From Pythium myriotylum (lineage: Eukaryota > Oomycota > Peronosporomycetes > Pythiales > Pythiaceae): a stretch of DNA of 64,000 nucleotides. A model generated the notes under the pieces. That model saw only the letters and a list, made by a program, of their open reading frames with translations, was not told the DNA's origin and did no database searches. Positions within the stretch are counted from its first letter, which is position 1, and the number at the start of each line of letters is the position of its first letter. This document shows positions 9,728 to 21,751 of this stretch, one piece after another. Both the position numbers and the translations under genes were made by a program. The stretch is taken from the NCBI GenBank assembly GCA_023091665.1, contig JALJCQ010000011.1, positions 558,001 through 622,000 of the forward strand, read 5' to 3'.

Positions 9728-10179
9728 CGCACGACAAGCAGTTGCTTGACTTTGTCGCGGACACGGTATTCAGGATGGAAGGGAAGTAAGAGTGCCGTGT
9801 GACCCCGTGTATCAAGATTATGTGAGTCATACTCACTCGCTCGATGCGTGGGGTATAATAACTGTCTCCGACGGTAGTTGATGGATTTTCGAGGCTCGCT
9901 CTTTCTGAGGGCTCAAGGTCGTCACCGCATACAAAGAAAACGTGGGAGCGTTTCTTACAACTTCTACGAATCACGATTAATGTTATTGTTGAGAACAAAA
10001 TCTTGAAGGGTCGCCCTCGACTTCAAGTGTTGTAGTCAACACTATTTCGGCTGACAATGCAGCGGGTGATGACCCACATGGGACGTGCGCCGTCAGCAAC
10101 GGCGAGATGCCGCCGTTGGGGTCTTTCTCCGTTCCATTCTCGACTTTTTGTCGTGGGCGCGCCGTAGTCGCCGGACGAG

Positions 10180-10779
10180 ATGATTAGCCAGCAGTCGGTC
10201 GATGCCATGTGCCGAGTCTGGAAGGACGGGGTTCACACTGCCACGCACATGTTGCTCAATCTCGGGCGCCTTTACAAGATCCGAGTGTCTGTGCCAGATC
10301 AAGCGAGCCCGTTGACCGAGATCTCCCAACTCGGCTTCGACCTGCTCCCGCTCTTCGGATCGCATGTATTCTCCGTCAAAGAAGTCAGGCCGTTTGGCCA
10401 CACGAGTGTTCGCGTACGTTTTTTACCCGTAGAGCGGGATACACCAGTCATAAGACAGGAGCCACTAGATGGGATCCACAAAGAAGACGTGCTCGCGGGC
10501 ATCGATGGGGGTGATCTGCTGCTAACCCCAATACCTGACCGTCGCCAGCTGCGCAGCAAGATTCTCAGTGCGTGCGCTACAGTGCGTTTACGCGGAGCAG
10601 AGGCCATGGTTCTCACCTTTGTGCGCCTGGACTCGCCAAAGGAGGAAAGCATCACTGATATACGAGTGTTCAACGACGCCATCGAGAGCCTCGACACCGT
10701 TCTCAGTCTCGCCAAGGTGCACTACGATGAACTGCTCAGACTCAACCGAACGACCGAACGATTGTCACAAGACAACTAA
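10180..10779 (+). CDS. Array ORF copy 10
   Basis: Protein identical to copy 1; spacer allele A. Confidence 0.52.
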   Translation: MISQQSVDAMCRVWKDGVHTATHMLLNLGRLYKIRVSVPDQASPLTEISQLGFDLLPLFGSHVFSVKEVRPFGHTSVRVRFLPVERDTPVIRQEPLDGIHKEDVLAGIDGGDLLLTPIPDRRQLRSKILSACATVRLRGAEAMVLTFVRLDSPKEESITDIRVFNDAIESLDTVLSLAKVHYDELLRLNRTTERLSQDN

Positions 10780-11231
10780 CGCACGACAAGCAGTTGCTTG
10801 ACTTTGTCGCGGACACGGTATTCAGGATGGAAGGGAAGTAAGAGTGCCGTGTGACCCCGTGTATCAAGATTATGTGAGTCATACTCACTCGCTCGATGCG
10901 TGGGGTATAATAACTGTCTCCGACGGTAGTTGATGGATTTTCGAGGCTCGCTCTTTCTGAGGGCTCAAGGTCGTCACCGCATACAAAGAAAACGTGGGAG
11001 CGTTTCTTACAACTTCTACGAATCACGATTAATGTTATTGTTGAGAACAAAATCTTGAAGGGTCGCCCTCGACTTCAAGTGTTGTAGTCAACACTATTTC
11101 GGCTGACAATGCAGCGGGTGATGACCCACATGGGACGTGCGCCGTCAGCAACGGCGAGATGCCGCCGTTGGGGTCTTTCTCCGTTCCATTCTCGACTTTT
11201 TGTCGTGGGCGCGCCGTAGTCGCCGGACGAG

Positions 11232-11831
11232 ATGATTAGCCAGCAGTCGGTCGATGCCATGTGCCGAGTCTGGAAGGACGGGGTTCACACTGCCACGCAC
11301 ATGTTGCTCAATCTCGGGCGCCTTTACAAGATCCGAGTGTCTGTGCCAGATCAAGCGAGCCCGTTGACCGAGATCTCCCAACTCGGCTTCGACCTGCTCC
11401 CGCTCTTCGGATCGCATGTATTCTCCGTCAAAGAAGTCAGGCCGTTTGGCCACACGAGTGTTCGCGTACGTTTTTTACCCGTAGAGCGGGATACACCAGT
11501 CATAAGACAGGAGCCACTAGATGGGATCCACAAAGAAGACGTGCTCGCGGGCATCGATGGGGGTGATCTGCTGCTAACCCCAATACCTGACCGTCGCCAG
11601 CTGCGCAGCAAGATTCTCAGTGCGTGCGCTACAGTGCGTTTACGCGGAGCAGAGGCCATGGTTCTCACCTTTGTGCGCCTGGACTCGCCAAAGGAGGAAA
11701 GCATCACTGATATACGAGTGTTCAACGACGCCATCGAGAGCCTCGACACCGTTCTCAGTCTCGCCAAGGTGCACTACGATGAACTGCTCAGACTCAACCG
11801 AACGACCGAACGATTGTCACAAGACAACTAA
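11232..11831 (+). CDS. Array ORF copy 11
   Basis: Protein identical to copy 1; spacer allele A. Confidence 0.52.
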   Translation: MISQQSVDAMCRVWKDGVHTATHMLLNLGRLYKIRVSVPDQASPLTEISQLGFDLLPLFGSHVFSVKEVRPFGHTSVRVRFLPVERDTPVIRQEPLDGIHKEDVLAGIDGGDLLLTPIPDRRQLRSKILSACATVRLRGAEAMVLTFVRLDSPKEESITDIRVFNDAIESLDTVLSLAKVHYDELLRLNRTTERLSQDN

Positions 11832-12283
11832 CGCACGACAAGCAGTTGCTTGACTTTGTCGCGGACACGGTATTCAGGATGGAAGGGAAGTAAGAGTGCC
11901 GTGTGACCCCGTGTATCAAGATTATGTGAGTCATACTCACTCGCTCGATGCGTGGGGTATAATAACTGTCTCCGACGGTAGTTGATGGATTTTCGAGGCT
12001 CGCTCTTTCTGAGGGCTCAAGGTCGTCACCGCATACAAAGAAAACGTGGGAGCGTTTCTTACAACTTCTACGAATCACGATTAATGTTATTGTTGAGAAC
12101 AAAATCTTGAAGGGTCGCCCTCGACTTCAAGTGTTGTAGTCAACACTATTTCGGCTGACAATGCAGCGGGTGATGACCCACATGGGACGTGCGCCGTCAG
12201 CAACGGCGAGATGCCGCCGTTGGGGTCTTTCTCCGTTCCATTCTCGACTTTTTGTCGTGGGCGCGCCGTAGTCGCCGGACGAG

Positions 12284-12883
12284 ATGATTAGCCAGCAGTC
12301 GGTCGATGCCATGTGCCGAGTCTGGAAGGACGGGGTTCACACTGCCACGCACATGTTGCTCAATCTCGGGCGCCTTTACAAGATCCGAGTGTCTGTGCCA
12401 GATCAAGCGAGCCCGTTGACCGAGATCTCCCAACTCGGCTTCGACCTGCTCCCGCTCTTCGGATCGCATGTATTCTCCGTCAAAGAAGTCAGGCCGTTTG
12501 GCCACACGAGTGTTCGCGTACGTTTTTTACCCGTAGAGCGGGATACACCAGTCATAAGACAGGAGCCACTAGATGGGATCCACAAAGAAGACGTGCTCGC
12601 GGGCATCGATGGGGGTGATCTGCTGCTAACCCCAATACCTGACCGTCGCCAGCTGCGCAGCAAGATTCTCAGTGCGTGCGCTACAGTGCGTTTACGCGGA
12701 GCAGAGGCCATGGTTCTCACCTTTGTGCGCCTGGACTCGCCAAAGGAGGAAAGCATCACTGATATACGAGTGTTCAACGACGCCATCGAGAGCCTCGACA
12801 CCGTTCTCAGTCTCGCCAAGGTGCACTACGATGAACTGCTCAGACTCAACCGAACGACCGAACGATTGTCACAAGACAACTAA
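12284..12883 (+). CDS. Array ORF copy 12
   Basis: Protein identical to copy 1; spacer allele A. Confidence 0.52.
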   Translation: MISQQSVDAMCRVWKDGVHTATHMLLNLGRLYKIRVSVPDQASPLTEISQLGFDLLPLFGSHVFSVKEVRPFGHTSVRVRFLPVERDTPVIRQEPLDGIHKEDVLAGIDGGDLLLTPIPDRRQLRSKILSACATVRLRGAEAMVLTFVRLDSPKEESITDIRVFNDAIESLDTVLSLAKVHYDELLRLNRTTERLSQDN

Positions 12884-13335
12884 CGCACGACAAGCAGTTG
12901 CTTGACTTTGTCGCGGACACGGTATTCAGGATGGAAGGGAAGTAAGAGTGCCGTGTGACCCCGTGTATCAAGATTATGTGAGTCATACTCACTCGCTCGA
13001 TGCGTGGGGTATAATAACTGTCTCCGACGGTAGTTGATGGATTTTCGAGGCTCGCTCTTTCTGAGGGCTCAAGGTCGTCACCGCATACAAAGAAAACGTG
13101 GGAGCGTTTCTTACAACTTCTACGAATCACGATTAATGTTATTGTTGAGAACAAAATCTTGAAGGGTCGCCCTCGACTTCAAGTGTTGTAGTCAACACTA
13201 TTTCGGCTGACAATGCAGCGGGTGATGACCCACATGGGACGTGCGCCGTCAGCAACGGCGAGATGCCGCCGTTGGGGTCTTTCTCCGTTCCATTCTCGAC
13301 TTTTTGTCGTGGGCGCGCCGTAGTCGCCGGACGAG

Positions 13336-13935
13336 ATGATTAGCCAGCAGTCGGTCGATGCCATGTGCCGAGTCTGGAAGGACGGGGTTCACACTGCCAC
13401 GCACATGTTGCTCAATCTCGGGCGCCTTTACAAGATCCGAGTGTCTGTGCCAGATCAAGCGAGCCCGTTGACCGAGATCTCCCAACTCGGCTTCGACCTG
13501 CTCCCGCTCTTCGGATCGCATGTATTCTCCGTCAAAGAAGTCAGGCCGTTTGGCCACACGAGTGTTCGCGTACGTTTTTTACCCGTAGAGCGGGATACAC
13601 CAGTCATAAGACAGGAGCCACTAGATGGGATCCACAAAGAAGACGTGCTCGCGGGCATCGATGGGGGTGATCTGCTGCTAACCCCAATACCTGACCGTCG
13701 CCAGCTGCGCAGCAAGATTCTCAGTGCGTGCGCTACAGTGCGTTTACGCGGAGCAGAGGCCATGGTTCTCACCTTTGTGCGCCTGGACTCGCCAAAGGAG
13801 GAAAGCATCACTGATATACGAGTGTTCAACGACGCCATCGAGAGCCTCGACACCGTTCTCAGTCTCGCCAAGGTGCACTACGATGAACTGCTCAGACTCA
13901 ACCGAACGACCGAACGATTGTCACAAGACAACTAA
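13336..13935 (+). CDS. Array ORF copy 13
   Basis: Protein identical to copy 1; spacer allele A. Confidence 0.52.
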   Translation: MISQQSVDAMCRVWKDGVHTATHMLLNLGRLYKIRVSVPDQASPLTEISQLGFDLLPLFGSHVFSVKEVRPFGHTSVRVRFLPVERDTPVIRQEPLDGIHKEDVLAGIDGGDLLLTPIPDRRQLRSKILSACATVRLRGAEAMVLTFVRLDSPKEESITDIRVFNDAIESLDTVLSLAKVHYDELLRLNRTTERLSQDN

Positions 13936-14387
13936 CGCACGACAAGCAGTTGCTTGACTTTGTCGCGGACACGGTATTCAGGATGGAAGGGAAGTAAGAG
14001 TGCCGTGTGACCCCGTGTATCAAGATTATGTGAGTCATACTCACTCGCTCGATGCGTGGGGTATAATAACTGTCTCCGACGGTAGTTGATGGATTTTCGA
14101 GGCTCGCTCTTTCTGAGGGCTCAAGGTCGTCACCGCATACAAAGAAAACGTGGGAGCGTTTCTTACAACTTCTACGAATCACGATTAATGTTATTGTTGA
14201 GAACAAAATCTTGAAGGGTCGCCCTCGACTTCAAGTGTTGTAGTCAACACTATTTCGGCTGACAATGCAGCGGGTGATGACCCACATGGGACGTGCGCCG
14301 TCAGCAACGGCGAGATGCCGCCGTTGGGGTCTTTCTCCGTTCCATTCTCGACTTTTTGTCGTGGGCGCGCCGTAGTCGCCGGACGAG

Positions 14388-14987
14388 ATGATTAGCCAGC
14401 AGTCGGTCGATGCCATGTGCCGAGTCTGGAAGGACGGGGTTCACACTGCCACGCACATGTTGCTCAATCTCGGGCGCCTTTACAAGATCCGAGTGTCTGT
14501 GCCAGATCAAGCGAGCCCGTTGACCGAGATCTCCCAACTCGGCTTCGACCTGCTCCCGCTCTTCGGATCGCATGTATTCTCCGTCAAAGAAGTCAGGCCG
14601 TTTGGCCACACGAGTGTTCGCGTACGTTTTTTACCCGTAGAGCGGGATACACCAGTCATAAGACAGGAGCCACTAGATGGGATCCACAAAGAAGACGTGC
14701 TCGCGGGCATCGATGGGGGTGATCTGCTGCTAACCCCAATACCTGACCGTCGCCAGCTGCGCAGCAAGATTCTCAGTGCGTGCGCTACAGTGCGTTTACG
14801 CGGAGCAGAGGCCATGGTTCTCACCTTTGTGCGCCTGGACTCGCCAAAGGAGGAAAGCATCACTGATATACGAGTGTTCAACGACGCCATCGAGAGCCTC
14901 GACACCGTTCTCAGTCTCGCCAAGGTGCACTACGATGAACTGCTCAGACTCAACCGAACGACCGAACGATTGTCACAAGACAACTAA
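14388..14987 (+). CDS. Array ORF copy 14
   Basis: Protein identical to copy 1; spacer allele A. Confidence 0.52.
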   Translation: MISQQSVDAMCRVWKDGVHTATHMLLNLGRLYKIRVSVPDQASPLTEISQLGFDLLPLFGSHVFSVKEVRPFGHTSVRVRFLPVERDTPVIRQEPLDGIHKEDVLAGIDGGDLLLTPIPDRRQLRSKILSACATVRLRGAEAMVLTFVRLDSPKEESITDIRVFNDAIESLDTVLSLAKVHYDELLRLNRTTERLSQDN

Positions 14988-15439
14988 CGCACGACAAGCA
15001 GTTGCTTGACTTTGTCGCGGACACGGTATTCAGGATGGAAGGGAAGTAAGAGTGCCGTGTGACCCCGTGTATCAAGATTATGTGAGTCATACTCACTCGC
15101 TCGATGCGTGGGGTATAATAACTGTCTCCGACGGTAGTTGATGGATTTTCGAGGCTCGCTCTTTCTGAGGGCTCAAGGTCGTCACCGCATACAAAGAAAA
15201 CGTGGGAGCGTTTCTTACAACTTCTACGAATCACGATTAATGTTATTGTTGAGAACAAAATCTTGAAGGGTCGCCCTCGACTTCAAGTGTTGTAGTCAAC
15301 ACTATTTCGGCTGACAATGCAGCGGGTGATGACCCACATGGGACGTGCGCCGTCAGCAACGGCGAGATGCCGCCGTTGGGGTCTTTCTCCGTTCCATTCT
15401 CGACTTTTTGTCGTGGGCGCGCCGTAGTCGCCGGACGAG

Positions 15440-16039
15440 ATGATTAGCCAGCAGTCGGTCGATGCCATGTGCCGAGTCTGGAAGGACGGGGTTCACACTG
15501 CCACGCACATGTTGCTCAATCTCGGGCGCCTTTACAAGATCCGAGTGTCTGTGCCAGATCAAGCGAGCCCGTTGACCGAGATCTCCCAACTCGGCTTCGA
15601 CCTGCTCCCGCTCTTCGGATCGCATGTATTCTCCGTCAAAGAAGTCAGGCCGTTTGGCCACACGAGTGTTCGCGTACGTTTTTTACCCGTAGAGCGGGAT
15701 ACACCAGTCATAAGACAGGAGCCACTAGATGGGATCCACAAAGAAGACGTGCTCGCGGGCATCGATGGGGGTGATCTGCTGCTAACCCCAATACCTGACC
15801 GTCGCCAGCTGCGCAGCAAGATTCTCAGTGCGTGCGCTACAGTGCGTTTACGCGGAGCAGAGGCCATGGTTCTCACCTTTGTGCGCCTGGACTCGCCAAA
15901 GGAGGAAAGCATCACTGATATACGAGTGTTCAACGACGCCATCGAGAGCCTCGACACCGTTCTCAGTCTCGCCAAGGTGCACTACGATGAACTGCTCAGA
16001 CTCAACCGAACGACCGAACGATTGTCACAAGACAACTAA
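15440..16039 (+). CDS. Array ORF copy 15
   Basis: Protein identical to copy 1; spacer allele A. Confidence 0.52.
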   Translation: MISQQSVDAMCRVWKDGVHTATHMLLNLGRLYKIRVSVPDQASPLTEISQLGFDLLPLFGSHVFSVKEVRPFGHTSVRVRFLPVERDTPVIRQEPLDGIHKEDVLAGIDGGDLLLTPIPDRRQLRSKILSACATVRLRGAEAMVLTFVRLDSPKEESITDIRVFNDAIESLDTVLSLAKVHYDELLRLNRTTERLSQDN

Positions 16040-16491
16040 CGCACGACAAGCAGTTGCTTGACTTTGTCGCGGACACGGTATTCAGGATGGAAGGGAAGTA
16101 AGAGTGCCGTGTGACCCCGTGTATCAAGATTATGTGAGTCATACTCACTCGCTCGATGCGTGGGGTATAATAACTGTCTCCGACGGTAGTTGATGGATTT
16201 TCGAGGCTCGCTCTTTCTGAGGGCTCAAGGTCGTCACCGCATACAAAGAAAACGTGGGAGCGTTTCTTACAACTTCTACGAATCACGATTAATGTTATTG
16301 TTGAGAACAAAATCTTGAAGGGTCGCCCTCGACTTCAAGTGTTGTAGTCAACACTATTTCGGCTGACAATGCAGCGGGTGATGACCCACATGGGACGTGC
16401 GCCGTCAGCAACGGCGAGATGCCGCCGTTGGGGTCTTTCTCCGTTCCATTCTCGACTTTTTGTCGTGGGCGCGCCGTAGTCGCCGGACGAG

Positions 16492-17091
16492 ATGATTAGC
16501 CAGCAGTCGGTCGATGCCATGTGCCGAGTCTGGAAGGACGGGGTTCACACTGCCACGCACATGTTGCTCAATCTCGGGCGCCTTTACAAGATCCGAGTGT
16601 CTGTGCCAGATCAAGCGAGCCCGTTGACCGAGATCTCCCAACTCGGCTTCGACCTGCTCCCGCTCTTCGGATCGCATGTATTCTCCGTCAAAGAAGTCAG
16701 GCCGTTTGGCCACACGAGTGTTCGCGTACGTTTTTTACCCGTAGAGCGGGATACACCAGTCATAAGACAGGAGCCACTAGATGGGATCCACAAAGAAGAC
16801 GTGCTCGCGGGCATCGATGGGGGTGATCTGCTGCTAACCCCAATACCTGACCGTCGCCAGCTGCGCAGCAAGATTCTCAGTGCGTGCGCTACAGTGCGTT
16901 TACGCGGAGCAGAGGCCATGGTTCTCACCTTTGTGCGCCTGGACTCGCCAAAGGAGGAAAGCATCACTGATATACGAGTGTTCAACGACGCCATCGAGAG
17001 CCTCGACACCGTTCTCAGTCTCGCCAAGGTGCACTACGATGAACTGCTCAGACTCAACCGAACGACTGAACGATTGTCACAAGACAACTAA
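16492..17091 (+). CDS. Array ORF copy 16 (silent Thr192 variant)
   Basis: Thr192 codon ACC to ACT at 17067, silent and private to this copy; spacer allele A. Confidence 0.52.
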   Translation: MISQQSVDAMCRVWKDGVHTATHMLLNLGRLYKIRVSVPDQASPLTEISQLGFDLLPLFGSHVFSVKEVRPFGHTSVRVRFLPVERDTPVIRQEPLDGIHKEDVLAGIDGGDLLLTPIPDRRQLRSKILSACATVRLRGAEAMVLTFVRLDSPKEESITDIRVFNDAIESLDTVLSLAKVHYDELLRLNRTTERLSQDN

Positions 17092-17543
17092 CGCACGACA
17101 AGCAGTTGCTTGACTTTGTCGCGGACACGGTATTCAGGATGGAAGGGAAGTAAGAGTGCCGTGTGACCCCGTGTATCAAGATTATGTGAGTCATACTCAC
17201 TCGCTCGATGCGTGGGGTATAATAACTGTCTCCGACGGTAGTTGATGGATTTTCGAGGCTCGCTCTTTCTGAGGGCTCAAGGTCGTCACCGCATACAAAG
17301 AAAACGTGGGAGCGTTTCTTACAACTTCTACGAATCACGATTAATGTTATTGTTGAGAACAAAATCTTGAAGGGTCGCCCTCGACTTCAAGTGTTGTAGT
17401 CAACACTATTTCGGCTGACAATGCAGCGGGTGATGACCCACATGGGACGTGCGCCGTCAGCAACGGCGAGATGCCGCCGTTGGGGTCTTTCTCCGTTCCA
17501 TTCTCGACTTTTTGTCGTGGGCGCGCCGTAGTCGCCGGACGAG

Positions 17544-18143
17544 ATGATTAGCCAGCAGTCGGTCGATGCCATGTGCCGAGTCTGGAAGGACGGGGTTCAC
17601 ACTGCCACGCACATGTTGCTCAATCTCGGGCGCCTTTACAAGATCCGAGTGTCTGTGCCAGATCAAGCGAGCCCGTTGACCGAGATCTCCCAACTCGGCT
17701 TCGACCTGCTCCCGCTCTTCGGATCGCATGTATTCTCCGTCAAAGAAGTCAGGCCGTTTGGCCACACGAGTGTTCGCGTACGTTTTTTACCCGTAGAGCG
17801 GGATACACCAGTCATAAGACAGGAGCCACTAGATGGGATCCACAAAGAAGACGTGCTCGCGGGCATCGATGGGGGTGATCTGCTGCTAACCCCAATACCT
17901 GACCGTCGCCAGCTGCGCAGCAAGATTCTCAGTGCGTGCGCTACAGTGCGTTTACGCGGAGCAGAGGCCATGGTTCTCACCTTTGTGCGCCTGGACTCGC
18001 CAAAGGAGGAAAGCATCACTGATATACGAGTGTTCAACGACGCCATCGAGAGCCTCGACACCGTTCTCAGTCTCGCCAAGGTGCACTACGATGAACTGCT
18101 CAGACTCAACCGAACGACCGAACGATTGTCACAAGACAACTAA
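17544..18143 (+). CDS. Array ORF copy 17
   Basis: Protein identical to copy 1; spacer allele A. Confidence 0.52.
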   Translation: MISQQSVDAMCRVWKDGVHTATHMLLNLGRLYKIRVSVPDQASPLTEISQLGFDLLPLFGSHVFSVKEVRPFGHTSVRVRFLPVERDTPVIRQEPLDGIHKEDVLAGIDGGDLLLTPIPDRRQLRSKILSACATVRLRGAEAMVLTFVRLDSPKEESITDIRVFNDAIESLDTVLSLAKVHYDELLRLNRTTERLSQDN

Positions 18144-18595
18144 CGCACGACAAGCAGTTGCTTGACTTTGTCGCGGACACGGTATTCAGGATGGAAGGGA
18201 AGTAAGAGTGCCGTGTGACCCCGTGTATCAAGATTATGTGAGTCATACTCACTCGCTCGATGCGTGGGGTATAATAACTGTCTCCGACGGTAGTTGATGG
18301 ATTTTCGAGGCTCGCTCTTTCTGAGGGCTCAAGGTCGTCACCGCATACAAAGAAAACGTGGGAGCGTTTCTTACAACTTCTACGAATCACGATTAATGTT
18401 ATTGTTGAGAACAAAATCTTGAAGGGTCGCCCTCGACTTCAAGTGTTGTAGTCAACACTATTTCGGCTGACAATGCAGCGGGTGATGACCCACATGGGAC
18501 GTGCGCCGTCAGCAACGGCGAGATGCCGCCGTTGGGGTCTTTCTCCGTTCCATTCTCGACTTTTTGTCGTGGGCGCGCCGTAGTCGCCGGACGAG

Positions 18596-19195
18596 ATGAT
18601 TAGCCAGCAGTCGGTCGATGCCATGTGCCGAGTCTGGAAGGACGGGGTTCACACTGCCACGCACATGTTGCTCAATCTCGGGCGCCTTTACAAGATCCGA
18701 GTGTCTGTGCCAGATCAAGCGAGCCCGTTGACCGAGATCTCCCAACTCGGCTTCGACCTGCTCCCGCTCTTCGGATCGCATGTATTCTCCGTCAAAGAAG
18801 TCAGGCCGTTTGGCCACACGAGTGTTCGCGTACGTTTTTTACCCGTAGAGCGGGATACACCAGTCATAAGACAGGAGCCACTAGATGGGATCCACAAAGA
18901 AGACGTGCTCGCGGGCATCGATGGGGGTGATCTGCTGCTAACCCCAATACCTGACCGTCGCCAGCTGCGCAGCAAGATTCTCAGTGCGTGCGCTACAGTG
19001 CGTTTACGCGGAGCAGAGGCCATGGTTCTCACCTTTGTGCGCCTGGACTCGCCAAAGGAGGAAAGCATCACTGATATACGAGTGTTCAACGACGCCATCG
19101 AGAGCCTCGACACCGTTCTCAGTCTCGCCAAGGTGCACTACGATGAACTGCTCAGACTCAACCGAACGACCGAACGATTGTCACAAGACAACTAA
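18596..19195 (+). CDS. Array ORF copy 18
   Basis: Protein identical to copy 1; spacer allele A, end of the first A block. Confidence 0.52.
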   Translation: MISQQSVDAMCRVWKDGVHTATHMLLNLGRLYKIRVSVPDQASPLTEISQLGFDLLPLFGSHVFSVKEVRPFGHTSVRVRFLPVERDTPVIRQEPLDGIHKEDVLAGIDGGDLLLTPIPDRRQLRSKILSACATVRLRGAEAMVLTFVRLDSPKEESITDIRVFNDAIESLDTVLSLAKVHYDELLRLNRTTERLSQDN

Positions 19196-19647
19196 CGCAC
19201 GACAAGCAGTTGCTTGACTTTGTCGCGGACACGGTATTCAGGATGGAAGGGAAGTAAGAGTGCCGTGTGACCCCGTGTATCAAGATTATGTGAGTCATAC
19301 TCACTCGCTCGATGCGTGGGGTATAATAACTGTCTCCGACGGTAGTTGATGGATTTTCGAGGCTCGCTCTTTCTGAGGGCTCAAGGTCGTCACCGCATAC
19401 AAAGAAAACGTGGGAGCGTTTCTTACAACTTCTACGAATCACGATTAATGTTATTGTTGAGAACAAAATCTTGAAGGGTCGCCCTCGACTTCAAGTGTTG
19501 TAGTCAACACTATTTCGGCTGACAATGCAGCGGGTGATGACCCACATGGGACGTGCGCCGTCAGCAACGGCGAGATGCCGCCGTTGGGGTCTTTCTCCGT
19601 TCCATTCTCGACTTTTTGTCGTGGGCGCGCCGTAGTCGCCGGACGAG

Positions 19648-20247
19648 ATGATTAGCCAGCAGTCGGTCGATGCCATGTGCCGAGTCTGGAAGGACGGGGT
19701 TCACACTGCCACGCACATGTTGCTCAATCTCGGGCGCCTTTACAAGATCCGAGTGTCTGTGCCAGATCAAGCGAGCCCGTTGACCGAGATCTCCCAACTC
19801 GGCTTCGACCTGCTCCCGCTCTTCGGATCGCATGTATTCTCCGTCAAAGAAGTCAGGCCGTTTGGCCACACGAGTGTTCGCGTACGTTTTTTACCCGTAG
19901 AGCGGGATACACCAGTCATAAGACAGGAGCCACTAGATGGGATCCACAAAGAAGACGTGCTCGCGGGCATCGATGGGGGTGATCTGCTGCTAACCCCAAT
20001 ACCTGACCGTCGCCAGCTGCGCAGCAAGATTCTCAGTGCGTGCGCTACAGTGCGTTTACGCGGAGCAGAGGCCATGGTTCTCACCTTTGTGCGCCTGGAC
20101 TCGCCAAAGGAGGAAAGCATCACTGATATACGAGTGTTCAACGACGCCATCGAGAGCCTCGACACCGTTCTCAGTCTCGCCAAGGTGCACTACGATGAAC
20201 TGCTCAGACTCAACCGAACGACCGAACGATTGTCACAAGACAACTAA
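19648..20247 (+). CDS. Array ORF copy 19
   Basis: Protein identical to copy 1; spacer allele G, a lone G inside an A-rich stretch. Confidence 0.52.
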   Translation: MISQQSVDAMCRVWKDGVHTATHMLLNLGRLYKIRVSVPDQASPLTEISQLGFDLLPLFGSHVFSVKEVRPFGHTSVRVRFLPVERDTPVIRQEPLDGIHKEDVLAGIDGGDLLLTPIPDRRQLRSKILSACATVRLRGAEAMVLTFVRLDSPKEESITDIRVFNDAIESLDTVLSLAKVHYDELLRLNRTTERLSQDN

Positions 20248-20699
20248 CGCGCGACAAGCAGTTGCTTGACTTTGTCGCGGACACGGTATTCAGGATGGAA
20301 GGGAAGTAAGAGTGCCGTGTGACCCCGTGTATCAAGATTATGTGAGTCATACTCACTCGCTCGATGCGTGGGGTATAATAACTGTCTCCGACGGTAGTTG
20401 ATGGATTTTCGAGGCTCGCTCTTTCTGAGGGCTCAAGGTCGTCACCGCATACAAAGAAAACGTGGGAGCGTTTCTTACAACTTCTACGAATCACGATTAA
20501 TGTTATTGTTGAGAACAAAATCTTGAAGGGTCGCCCTCGACTTCAAGTGTTGTAGTCAACACTATTTCGGCTGACAATGCAGCGGGTGATGACCCACATG
20601 GGACGTGCGCCGTCAGCAACGGCGAGATGCCGCCGTTGGGGTCTTTCTCCGTTCCATTCTCGACTTTTTGTCGTGGGCGCGCCGTAGTCGCCGGACGAG

Positions 20700-21299
20700 A
20701 TGATTAGCCAGCAGTCGGTCGATGCCATGTGCCGAGTCTGGAAGGACGGGGTTCACACTGCCACGCACATGTTGCTCAATCTCGGGCGCCTTTACAAGAT
20801 CCGAGTGTCTGTGCCAGATCAAGCGAGCCCGTTGACCGAGATCTCCCAACTCGGCTTCGACCTGCTCCCGCTCTTCGGATCGCATGTATTCTCCGTCAAA
20901 GAAGTCAGGCCGTTTGGCCACACGAGTGTTCGCGTACGTTTTTTACCCGTAGAGCGGGATACACCAGTCATAAGACAGGAGCCACTAGATGGGATCCACA
21001 AAGAAGACGTGCTCGCGGGCATCGATGGGGGTGATCTGCTGCTAACCCCAATACCTGACCGTCGCCAGCTGCGCAGCAAGATTCTCAGTGCGTGCGCTAC
21101 AGTGCGTTTACGCGGAGCAGAGGCCATGGTTCTCACCTTTGTGCGCCTGGACTCGCCAAAGGAGGAAAGCATCACTGATATACGAGTGTTCAACGACGCC
21201 ATCGAGAGCCTCGACACCGTTCTCAGTCTCGCCAAGGTGCACTACGATGAACTGCTCAGACTCAACCGAACGACCGAACGATTGTCACAAGACAACTAA
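20700..21299 (+). CDS. Array ORF copy 20
   Basis: Protein identical to copy 1; spacer allele A. Confidence 0.52.
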   Translation: MISQQSVDAMCRVWKDGVHTATHMLLNLGRLYKIRVSVPDQASPLTEISQLGFDLLPLFGSHVFSVKEVRPFGHTSVRVRFLPVERDTPVIRQEPLDGIHKEDVLAGIDGGDLLLTPIPDRRQLRSKILSACATVRLRGAEAMVLTFVRLDSPKEESITDIRVFNDAIESLDTVLSLAKVHYDELLRLNRTTERLSQDN

Positions 21300-21751
21300 C
21301 GCACGACAAGCAGTTGCTTGACTTTGTCGCGGACACGGTATTCAGGATGGAAGGGAAGTAAGAGTGCCGTGTGACCCCGTGTATCAAGATTATGTGAGTC
21401 ATACTCACTCGCTCGATGCGTGGGGTATAATAACTGTCTCCGACGGTAGTTGATGGATTTTCGAGGCTCGCTCTTTCTGAGGGCTCAAGGTCGTCACCGC
21501 ATACAAAGAAAACGTGGGAGCGTTTCTTACAACTTCTACGAATCACGATTAATGTTATTGTTGAGAACAAAATCTTGAAGGGTCGCCCTCGACTTCAAGT
21601 GTTGTAGTCAACACTATTTCGGCTGACAATGCAGCGGGTGATGACCCACATGGGACGTGCGCCGTCAGCAACGGCGAGATGCCGCCGTTGGGGTCTTTCT
21701 CCGTTCCATTCTCGACTTTTTGTCGTGGGCGCGCCGTAGTCGCCGGACGAG